Shown here: positions 1 to 6,477 of the stretch, in pieces
Layout of the letters: each line of letters opens with the position of its first letter
Position numbering within the stretch: the first letter of the stretch is position 1
Source of the DNA: Myroides marinus
GTDB lineage: Bacteria; Bacteroidota; Bacteroidia; Flavobacteriales; Flavobacteriaceae
NCBI RefSeq assembly: GCF_900109075.1
Contig: NZ_FNYS01000010.1
Span: 1-64,000, forward strand
DNA: 64,000 nt
Direction of reading: 5' to 3'
Notes under the pieces: generated by a model
The model's input: the letters and a program-made list of their open reading frames with translations, nothing else
The model's database searches: none
What the model was told of the DNA's origin: nothing
Made by a program: the position numbers and the translations under genes

Positions 1-6
1 TAGACA

Positions 7-43
7 TGCCCCAAAAAGTTAGACACTTTTTGGGGCATTTTTT
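7..43 (+). terminator. Terminator-like hairpin in the IS left end
   Basis: Bases 7-19 and 25-37 form a perfect 13-bp stem with a 5-base loop (TAGAC), followed directly by a run of T residues. It lies inside the left terminal repeat and just upstream of the OrfA start at 44. It has the form of an intrinsic terminator reading toward the transposase, so it could stop transcription entering the element from outside. That role is inferred. Confidence 0.6.
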
Positions 44-583
44 ATGAGTAGAAAACAGAAATACAATTTCGAGTTTAAGTTACGTTTAGTAACTATTATT
101 TTGGAAGGGAAAGACAGTATGTGTGGACTTTCAGGATCAGAAAAAATTAGTGAGTTTAACCTTTACTTTTGGCTTAAACTATATGAAGCTTATGGAGAAC
201 AAGGATTACGAGGAATCTCCAAAAACAAATTCACTATAGAAGAAAAAGTTCATATTATTCAGGAGCATCAAAATAGTGGTTTATCTTTGACAGACACCTG
301 TGTGAGATATAGAATTTCAAATCCTTCTGTCTTATTCCAATGGATAGCCAAATTTAAAAGCAAAGGATTTAAGGGTTTAGAAGATAATCGGGGTGTACAT
401 TTAAAGAAAAACAAAAAAATTACCTCAATGACAAAGAAAAGCGCTATTCCTGGGATAAAAAGCTCAATGACTGATTTAGAAAAATTGAAAATTGAAAATG
501 AATATTTACGTGCAGAAATTGCTTATCTAAAAAAGTTAGAAGCCTTGGCTCAAAGCAAGCAAGCCAAAAAGAAAAAGCCGTAA
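44..583 (+). CDS. IS3-family transposase OrfA (helix-turn-helix subunit)
   Basis: A 179-aa DNA-binding subunit. The N-terminal half holds two helix-turn-helix-like repeats (about residues 5-55 and 65-115). A leucine-zipper-like helix follows (about 142-168, LEKLKIENEYLRAEIAYLKK), as in OrfA of the IS150 group. The C-terminus is lysine-rich, ending KKKKP. It overlaps the OrfB frame, which is open from base 502, so OrfA can be made alone as a regulator or joined to OrfB by -1 frameshifting near 560-575. The ATG at 44 follows the left-end hairpin by a few bases. Confidence 0.9.
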   Translation: MSRKQKYNFEFKLRLVTIILEGKDSMCGLSGSEKISEFNLYFWLKLYEAYGEQGLRGISKNKFTIEEKVHIIQEHQNSGLSLTDTCVRYRISNPSVLFQWIAKFKSKGFKGLEDNRGVHLKKNKKITSMTKKSAIPGIKSSMTDLEKLKIENEYLRAEIAYLKKLEALAQSKQAKKKKP

Positions 584-1443
584 TAGTTACGGAGCTAAGG
601 CGCGATCATAATTTAAAACACCTACTACACTTAGCAGGGCTAGCTCGTAGTTGTTATTATTACCATATAAAGAGTGTTTCTTTTTTGGATAAACATGTGA
701 ATTTAGTCAAACATGTAGTTGATATCTACAATAAACACAAAGGATTGTATGGATACAGACGTATCACATTAGCTCTTAGAAAAGAGTTAGGAATACCTGT
801 AAACTTTAAAACTATCGCTAAGATAATGAAGAAATCAAATCTTAAAAGCATAATCCGAGTTAAGAAATACAGGTCTTTTAGAGGAGATGTTGGTAAAGAA
901 GCAGAGAATATACTTCAACGAAATTTTAAAGCTACAGAGCCTCATCAAAAGTGGGCTACTGATGTGACAGAATTTAATGTAAAAGGAAATAAATTATATT
1001 TATCTCCAATTATAGACTTATTTAATGGAGAGATTATTAGTTATAATTTATCTACTTCACCCAATTATAAACAGACTATTGACATGCTTGATAAAGCATT
1101 TAAAAAAAGGAAAAAAGAGAATAGAGCACATATCCACACTATACTTCATTCTGATCAAGGATGGCAATATAGACTACAAAAATATCAACACAAACTCAAA
1201 GCTAATAACATTATTCAAAGTATGTCTAGAAAAGGGAATTGTCTAGATAATGCTATTATAGAAAATTTCTTTGGAGTGCTAAAGTCAGAACTATTTTACC
1301 TGAAGAAATATACTTCGATAGTAGAATTGAGTAAAGAGATCAAAGACTATATTAAATATTACAATAACGATAGAATAAGGATTAACTTAAATGGAATGAG
1401 CCCGATAGAATATCGAGCTCATTATATTAAAAACATTGCATAA
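565..1443 (+). CDS. IS3-family transposase OrfB (DDE catalytic domain)
   Basis: The catalytic part of the transposase. The frame is open from 502 to 1443 with no ATG in its first part. It is probably translated as an OrfA-OrfB fusion after a -1 slip at the A-rich tract around 563-578, where OrfA reads AAA AAG AAA AAG; I place the start at that site. Counted from the first in-frame TTG (685), the rve core shows D93 (WATDVTEF), D157 (LHSDQGW) and E193 (NAIIENFF), with 35 residues between the last two as in IS3 integrases. The segment before 685 reads like the usual OrfB N-terminus (HLAGLARSCYYY). No interruption is seen. Confidence 0.88.
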   Translation, partial: QKEKAVIVTELRRDHNLKHLLHLAGLARSCYYYHIKSVSFLDKHVNLVKHVVDIYNKHKGLYGYRRITLALRKELGIPVNFKTIAKIMKKSNLKSIIRVKKYRSFRGDVGKEAENILQRNFKATEPHQKWATDVTEFNVKGNKLYLSPIIDLFNGEIISYNLSTSPNYKQTIDMLDKAFKKRKKENRAHIHTILHSDQGWQYRLQKYQHKLKANNIIQSMSRKGNCLDNAIIENFFGVLKSELFYLKKYTSIVELSKEIKDYIKYYNNDRIRINLNGMSPIEYRAHYIKNIA

Positions 1444-1528
1444 CTTAGTCCAACTTTTTGGGGTCAGTCCATGTTATAGGCTTTTTATAAATCAAATGAT
1501 TCTATTATACACTCTATATCTTATACTA

Positions 1529-1927
1529 TTAGAGCAATCTCTTATTAAACGCCAGCCAGATAACAAATGATGTTATTCCATAATCTAATAATGCCAAAAA
1601 TAAAACTTGCCAGGTAATACGTTCAATCCCCAACCATGTACTCATCATCATGATGTGAAATAACATAAAGGCTATAAGGTAAGCCTTAAACCAACTCCAC
1701 TTAAACACATCTTTCAGTATTATATAGCTTAGAAGAAAAGGAATAAAAGCAAACCACAAAACAACTATAGAATAAAAAGGAACGATAAATACAATCTGAA
1801 CATATGACATATAATCAACTGCTCCACTACATTTAAAAAACAATTTATCCAATAAGAAATATACCCCTATAGATACTTCTAAGTGTACTAAAATTAACCA
1901 TAAATTCATATTCCTCTTACTAAACAT
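1529..1927 (-). CDS. Small integral membrane protein, unknown function
   Basis: 132 aa with about four hydrophobic segments (roughly residues 8-26, 38-65, 72-93 and 100-125). I do not recognise the family. The ATG at 1927 gives a start followed directly by the first membrane segment. It stands alone between the IS right end (58 bases past its stop) and a long non-coding stretch. Base composition matches the neighbours. An unknown inner-membrane protein is all the sequence supports. Confidence 0.6.
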   Translation of the reverse strand: MFSKRNMNLWLILVHLEVSIGVYFLLDKLFFKCSGAVDYMSYVQIVFIVPFYSIVVLWFAFIPFLLSYIILKDVFKWSWFKAYLIAFMLFHIMMMSTWLGIERITWQVLFLALLDYGITSFVIWLAFNKRLL

Positions 1928-2264
1928 CAGCTAACAATTAAAATTTCCTATTACTAAAATTAGCAATTATTATGAGATATTTCACCTCTATTCGTTGCAC
2001 TAATCAAACAATATAAACATTGTACATTCCCCTTCACTTCTCATAACTAGTACTAAATGAGATTCCACCTATTCACTCTTCAAGCTACTTATTTTTTATA
2101 GTTACTTTTTTTGTTTTTTACTCAAATAAGACAAATTTACATACCGAAATAAGCCATTTTAGGTTATATTTTTTTAGAATAAAGTCTAAAAAGGGGCTTT
2201 CAAGAGCTAAAAATCAAAAAAGCATATCATTTTTTTTAATCTCAACACGAGACTTTTTAACAAT

Positions 2265-2540
2265 AAACAATTATATATCAGCACATTACATAAATACAAT
2301 CAAAATACACTTAAATACTAGGTAGTCCCTTAATGCTAGTAAACACAAGCACTCAAGCTAGATCCTTCGACAATTAGTGGAGAATACTTCGAGAATAGTG
2401 GGCAAAAGAAGCAGTTTGTCGAACAATGCTCCTTTAATTATCCTCTTATTCTCCTATTAAGTGCTTCACAAAAGGCTTGCACAACTCATCAATCTTACCT
2501 TTTATTATATTATTGTACTCACTAGTGTCATTGATTGAGT
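2265..2540 (+). repeat. Long intergenic repeat, copy 1
   Basis: Diverged copy of a non-coding element also found at about 62765-63159 in the same orientation. The clearest part is 2366-2480 against 62868-62980. Shared blocks include GGAGAATAC, TCGAG, TTGTCGAACAAT, TCCTTT, CTCTTATTCTCC and AAGGC, in the same order. GGAGAATA (2379-2386) is complementary to TATTCTCC (2447-2454), and the two arms are 60 bases apart in both copies. In this copy TTCGACAA (2366-2373) also pairs with TTGTCGAA (2416-2423). A further shared block (CATTGATTGRGT) lies at 2529-2540. Structured RNA or a decayed mobile repeat are both possible. Confidence 0.7.
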
Positions 2541-2629
2541 ACTACTATTGACCTCTTTATTTGATATACTCATGATCAGTCTAAAATTTGGTACAGACAT
2601 TTGTCCTAGACAGCTCAAAAAAATATAGC

Positions 2630-2637
2630 TACCTTTG
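2630..2637 (+). promoter_or_regulatory. Promoter -7 box of the EamA gene
   Basis: TACCTTTG fits the Bacteroidota -7 consensus TAnnTTTG. It lies 21 bases before the ATG at 2659 and overlaps an upstream in-frame TTG, which argues that the ATG is the true start. Confidence 0.55.
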
Positions 2638-2658
2638 CTTAGCAAAAAATGTAATAAA

Positions 2659-3636
2659 ATGAAAGAACAGAATACTGCAAAAGGTGTTTTATTAGTTGCC
2701 ATCGGAGCTTCTAGTTTCGGGATGTTGGCTTCGTTTGTAAAACTTGCATACAAAGGCGGTTATACAACTGCGGAAGTAACTTTATCACAAGTCCTTTTAG
2801 GGTTATTATGTGTAACTTTAATCAATACACTTCGCAAAAAACCAGCTGATGAAGCTAAAGCATCTTCTAAAGATATCAGACAATTAATCTTAGCGGGAAC
2901 ATCGATGGGATTCACATCTGTATTATATTATATGGCTGTAAGTTATATCAATGCTTCTATCGCTGTAGTACTGTTAATGCAGTCTGTATGGATTGGTATT
3001 GTATTAGACAGTATTGCTACTAAGACATTTCCTAATAAGCTAAAGATAGTATCTGTCATACTTATTCTAAGTGGAACAGTGTTAGCTACTAATATACTAG
3101 CAAGTGAAATACAACTTGACATCAGAGGAGTAATCTTTGGATTTATGGCAGCATGTTCTTTTGCTACTACTTTATTTGCTTCAGGACGTATTGCTAATCA
3201 CTTAGCCGCACCTAAACGCAGTATGTTTATGCTTTGTGGAGCAGCGACTATCGTGTGTATCTTTGTATTTGTGACTCAAATAGGTCCTAATAACTCTGAA
3301 ATCATGATGAACTTCTACACGTCATTCTCTGATAATACCACTGGTATTCGTGACTTTGACTGGAGTATCTTCTACGGATGGGGATTAGTATTAGCCTTAT
3401 TTGGTACAGTATTACCTCCTATCTTCCTTAATATGGGATTCCCATTAACAGGGGTTGGTTTAGGTAGTATTATCTCTTCATTAGAATTACCAGCTTCTGT
3501 AACAGTAGCATTCTTCGTATTAGGAGAGAAAGTAATCTTAATTCAGTGGACAGGTATCCTAATGATCTTAGGGGCTATCGTACTAATGAATAGCAACTTA
3601 TTATTTAAGAAAAAAAGTACTGAAGTAATAGAATAA
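2659..3636 (+). CDS. EamA/DMT-superfamily transporter
   Basis: 325 aa from the ATG at 2659; an in-frame TTG at 2635 falls inside the promoter and is rejected. About ten hydrophobic segments are arranged as two EamA-type halves (about residues 9-145 and 155-315), the usual layout of drug/metabolite exporters of the inner membrane. Conserved-looking stretches include GASSFGMLASFVKLAY near the start and GLGSIISSLELP with a following FFVLGE in the second half. Substrate cannot be told from sequence. It is transcribed alone and shares a bidirectional terminator with the convergent yggS. Confidence 0.85.
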   Translation: MKEQNTAKGVLLVAIGASSFGMLASFVKLAYKGGYTTAEVTLSQVLLGLLCVTLINTLRKKPADEAKASSKDIRQLILAGTSMGFTSVLYYMAVSYINASIAVVLLMQSVWIGIVLDSIATKTFPNKLKIVSVILILSGTVLATNILASEIQLDIRGVIFGFMAACSFATTLFASGRIANHLAAPKRSMFMLCGAATIVCIFVFVTQIGPNNSEIMMNFYTSFSDNTTGIRDFDWSIFYGWGLVLALFGTVLPPIFLNMGFPLTGVGLGSIISSLELPASVTVAFFVLGEKVILIQWTGILMILGAIVLMNSNLLFKKKSTEVIE

Positions 3637-3662
3637 CTTCCTTACTAGTTTATATGATTTTT

Positions 3663-3696
3663 AAAAAGTCTTCTCCGTCATAGAGAAGACTTTTTT
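3663..3696. terminator. Bidirectional terminator between EamA gene and yggS
   Basis: A 13-bp perfect stem (3663-3675 with 3683-3695) with a 7-base loop. It is flanked by A-run and T-run, so it can serve both convergent genes. Confidence 0.85.
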
Positions 3697-3711
3697 ATTT
3701 AGTTATGCTCG

Positions 3712-4452
3712 TTATATAACATTACCTTCTTCATTCCAGTAATAACTATCTGGATAGATACGCTCACCGAAAATAGCAGTACCTACACGTACTATAGTAG
3801 CCCCTTCTTCTATCGCTATCTCTAGATCGTGACTCATCCCCATAGACAGTTCGTTCATTTCTACATTGGGTAAATTAAGCGCTATAGCTTCTTGTTGTAC
3901 GCGTTTTAATAACTGAAAACATGGGCGTACTAATCGCTCTTCTGCACTGAATAGTCCTATCGTCATCAACCCCTTTATACGTAGTCTATCATACGTAGCT
4001 ACCTCCTTAATAAAGTCAATAGCCTGCTCAGGTGCAACACCGAACTTACTATCCTCATCAGAAGTATTCACCTGGATTAATACATCCATAGTGCGGTCAT
4101 CCCGCTCTAATAACTGTTGTAACTTCTCCACTACACTGATGCGATCTATAGACTCTATACAAGAAACCCCATACTTTAAGATATCCTTTATCTTATTAGT
4201 CTGCAGATGCCCTATAAAGTGACGAGTACAGTTATCCGTACCTATTCCTTCATACTTATCTCTAAGCTCCTGTACTTTATTTTCACCTATCAGAAGATAC
4301 CCTTGTGCGATAGCTATCTTAATTCGTTCAGCATCTACAGTCTTCGTTGCTAACAACAATTTGACCTCATCACGAGACCTATTTGCTTGTACACAGGCAG
4401 CAGTTATCCGCTTCTCTAGTATTGATAAGTTATTCTTTATATTGGCTTCCAT
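3712..4452 (-). CDS. yggS: PLP-binding homeostasis protein, YggS/PROSC family
   Basis: 246 aa, close to the family's usual length. The protein is an alanine-racemase-type TIM barrel that carries PLP and buffers vitamin B6 and amino-acid pools; it has no known enzymatic turnover. K37 in LLATKTV is the expected PLP lysine. Also visible are IGENKVQE, HFIGHLQTNK, SIDR, VNTSDEDSKFG, GLMTIG, the phosphate-binding SMGMSHDLEIAIEEGATIVRVGTAIFG and the final R. The start is the ATG at 4452. The leader carries a terminator-like hairpin at 4475-4507 downstream of a consensus -7 box. Confidence 0.95.
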   Translation of the reverse strand: MEANIKNNLSILEKRITAACVQANRSRDEVKLLLATKTVDAERIKIAIAQGYLLIGENKVQELRDKYEGIGTDNCTRHFIGHLQTNKIKDILKYGVSCIESIDRISVVEKLQQLLERDDRTMDVLIQVNTSDEDSKFGVAPEQAIDFIKEVATYDRLRIKGLMTIGLFSAEERLVRPCFQLLKRVQQEAIALNLPNVEMNELSMGMSHDLEIAIEEGATIVRVGTAIFGERIYPDSYYWNEEGNVI

Positions 4453-4467
4453 ATTACTTAATTTTTT

Positions 4468-4507
4468 AAAAAACAGATATCCCTAAGATTGCAGTTCAGG
4501 GATATCT
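4468..4507 (-). promoter_or_regulatory. Terminator-like hairpin in the yggS leader (candidate attenuator)
   Basis: Bases 4475-4484 and 4498-4507 form a perfect 10-bp stem (AGATATCCCT/AGGGATATCT) with a 13-base loop. Read on the minus strand the stem is followed by G and six T (4473-4468), then 15 bases to the yggS ATG. The gene further upstream is divergent, so minus-strand transcription reaching this point should come from yggS's own promoter. That makes attenuation more likely than ordinary termination. No ligand or peptide signal is recognised. Confidence 0.5.
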
Positions 4508-4561
4508 TATCACTAAACAACAATTAGTATGCTTAAATAATCTATACTAACATTTGTTATG

Positions 4562-4569
4562 CAAATATA
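4562..4569 (-). promoter_or_regulatory. Promoter -7 box of yggS
   Basis: The reverse complement reads TATATTTG, a match to TAnnTTTG. Centred at -7 it predicts a start near 4559 and a leader of about 107 bases that contains the hairpin at 4475-4507. Confidence 0.5.
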
Positions 4570-4769
4570 GATTACAGTTCTCATACTAATATAGCACAGA
4601 TTTCACAATATAAACTAGTCCAGATCGACTTAATTCAGAACAATACCACTGCTTTGCAACCTTTGAATAAGCATAAAATTAAACAACTCACTAATGAGTG
4701 AATATTAATACTTGTAATCTTTTAAAACTGCATATTTTAATTACCTTTACCGCCATAATAAATCAAAAA

Positions 4770-6326
4770 ATGCGAAATACCTTTCTACTTGTTATACTAC
4801 TTTGTGCCCAACAACTTATAGCTCAACAGAACAATCAACCATTTTACTTTGACTTAAGTTATGAAAGAGTAGAAAAAGGATCTAGAGTAGAATATTATGC
4901 TACTCATACTCCTATTGAGCATAGTGTATTATCAGATATTACACTCTACCGAATAGATACTAATGCTCCTTCTATTAAAGGACAAGCTATCTGGGATGGT
5001 AAGAAAATAGAATTTAAAAACAATGTATATACCTACCTAAGTGATGGAAAGTTATTAAGCGTAAAACACTATGATGCTAACAAAAAAGCTTTTACACATG
5101 AGGTAAGTTATAATCCTGCTACTAGAGATTCACTAGTAATGTTACATACTCCTTCAAGCCGTTATGAGGGTGAAATATACGATTCGTATAACGGGAAGTT
5201 GTTCTACACTCGCCACCAACAAGGAATACCACGAACTGAAATAGTGTATAACCTCAACAATCAAAAGAATAGATTAGAAGTTAATTATAACAAAGATTAC
5301 GAGACAATAGACGAAGCGTATTACGATGAAGCTGGTACTAAGAAATACACTCTTATGTATCAGAACAATGAACCTTATAGTGGTACTAGTGTTATATTAA
5401 GCTATAAAAACTTTGGTATTGGTATATTTAGTGAGTTCGTAGATGGTGAAGAGATAAAGCAAACAACTTACTACTCTTCTGGCAAAATAAAACAGAAACG
5501 CACTAGTAAAAACAGTATAGTAAAGACAGAAACTTATAGCCAAAATGGAAAGCGCTTAGCTGTGTTTACGGAGAAAAAAACAGAAGATGACAATACTATC
5601 AATAAAACAGGTACTAAATATGTGTTTGATCATTTATTTGTTGACTTTGACAGAGTACTAGAAGAGCAATATTACAACGGTGATCTACTACAAAAAAAGA
5701 TAGATTATAAGTATGAAAAGGATACTAAATACGCTTCCATTGTTACTAAATATAAAGATGGTTTGCCTGTATTAACTGAGTATTTTGATACACATAATAA
5801 TAAGATTGATCAAGCTACTTATCTCGATAACGATACTAAGATAAAAGATGGGTTACAAGTTGACTCTTCTACCTATGATGTCTATAAAAAAGAGGGAGAG
5901 ACAATTAAAGAAATACACAAATACGGAACACAAGAAGTGTTCTCTATAGAAACTCCTACTCATACTACATTCTACTCTCAAAAAGGAGAAGAATTAGGTA
6001 AAGTGACCAATTATGAAAGCTACTGGGGACAACGATTATATGACACAGGTGATGTATATGAACTTATCTATGACATTCCGTTACTTACCTCTAAATATCA
6101 AGACAAAAAGATGGTTTATAAGGTAGAGTATAGTTTTGATACAGTAGAACCTAAGCTAGCAGTAGAACAGTTCTTTACAGAAGAGGTAATGACAGAGCAA
6201 AAAACCTATCACAAGAATGGGCAGCTTAACGAACATACTATTATTGACCCAAAGAGCTCTAGTTCATTAGAACAAACAGGTAGACAATTAGATCAATCTA
6301 ACCACACTAAAAAGTCAAATCTATAG
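4770..6326 (+). CDS. Secreted YwqK/MORN-like repeat protein (first of three)
   Basis: 518 aa from the ATG at 4770. An upstream GTG at 4698 would place 24 residues before an obvious signal peptide (MRNTFLLVILLCAQQLIAQQ), so the ATG is preferred. The mature part is built of imperfect 20-30-residue units such as YYSSGKIKQKRT, YSQNGKRLAVF, YYDEAGTKKYTLMYQNNEPYSGT and YHKNGQLNEHT. These units are typical of the YwqK antitoxin/MORN_2 group. Family function is poorly known; a surface or periplasmic location is inferred. It precedes two larger paralogues on the same strand and is shorter at the C-terminus. No toxin partner is seen. Confidence 0.75.
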   Translation: MRNTFLLVILLCAQQLIAQQNNQPFYFDLSYERVEKGSRVEYYATHTPIEHSVLSDITLYRIDTNAPSIKGQAIWDGKKIEFKNNVYTYLSDGKLLSVKHYDANKKAFTHEVSYNPATRDSLVMLHTPSSRYEGEIYDSYNGKLFYTRHQQGIPRTEIVYNLNNQKNRLEVNYNKDYETIDEAYYDEAGTKKYTLMYQNNEPYSGTSVILSYKNFGIGIFSEFVDGEEIKQTTYYSSGKIKQKRTSKNSIVKTETYSQNGKRLAVFTEKKTEDDNTINKTGTKYVFDHLFVDFDRVLEEQYYNGDLLQKKIDYKYEKDTKYASIVTKYKDGLPVLTEYFDTHNNKIDQATYLDNDTKIKDGLQVDSSTYDVYKKEGETIKEIHKYGTQEVFSIETPTHTTFYSQKGEELGKVTNYESYWGQRLYDTGDVYELIYDIPLLTSKYQDKKMVYKVEYSFDTVEPKLAVEQFFTEEVMTEQKTYHKNGQLNEHTIIDPKSSSSLEQTGRQLDQSNHTKKSNL

Positions 6327-6477
6327 TGTTAACTCTATTGATTTATAAGGCAACTAAGCAATTCACTGTTTTCAGTGATTTTGCTATTATAGCCATAAAT
6401 TAATCCTAATTTGAGAAAATATTACTCAATACTTCTTTATTTTTACCAAGTATAAAAACACAAAATAAAATATTACT

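Larger units (their letters stand above)
1..1471 (+). mobile_element. IS3-family insertion sequence, apparently complete
   Basis: A two-ORF insertion sequence. The left end (from base 1) and the reverse complement of the right end (ending at 1471) align without gaps over about 25 bases, including a shared CCCCAAAAAGTT block, so they form imperfect terminal inverted repeats. Between them lie OrfA (44-583) and the DDE-domain OrfB, reached by a -1 frameshift; both are open and keep their motifs, so the element is probably active or recently active. The left flank is outside the window, so a target-site duplication cannot be seen. The exact outer base at each end is uncertain by one or two positions. 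Confidence 0.9.
1928..2658. other. Long non-coding stretch holding repeat copy 1
   Basis: About 730 bases without a plausible gene. The first part (1930-2260) is very AT-rich with several poly-T tracts. From about 2265 it is recognisably related to the region upstream of truA near 62765-63159 (see the repeat entries). The last 30 bases hold the promoter of the EamA gene. Confidence 0.7.

Noticed and set aside
1025..1246. A 73-aa open frame inside the transposase gene
   Set aside because: It lies wholly within OrfB in another frame and has no recognisable features.
2505..2753. An 82-aa minus-strand open frame over the EamA gene start
   Set aside because: Two thirds overlap the EamA gene and its promoter; no promoter or family support.
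4698..4769. GTG start extending the first YwqK-repeat protein by 24 residues
   Set aside because: It would bury the clear signal peptide that begins at the ATG at 4770.
6362..6395. Weak hairpin after the first YwqK-repeat gene (TCACTG/CAGTGA)
   Set aside because: Only a 6-bp stem with no proper T-run; not enough to call a terminator.
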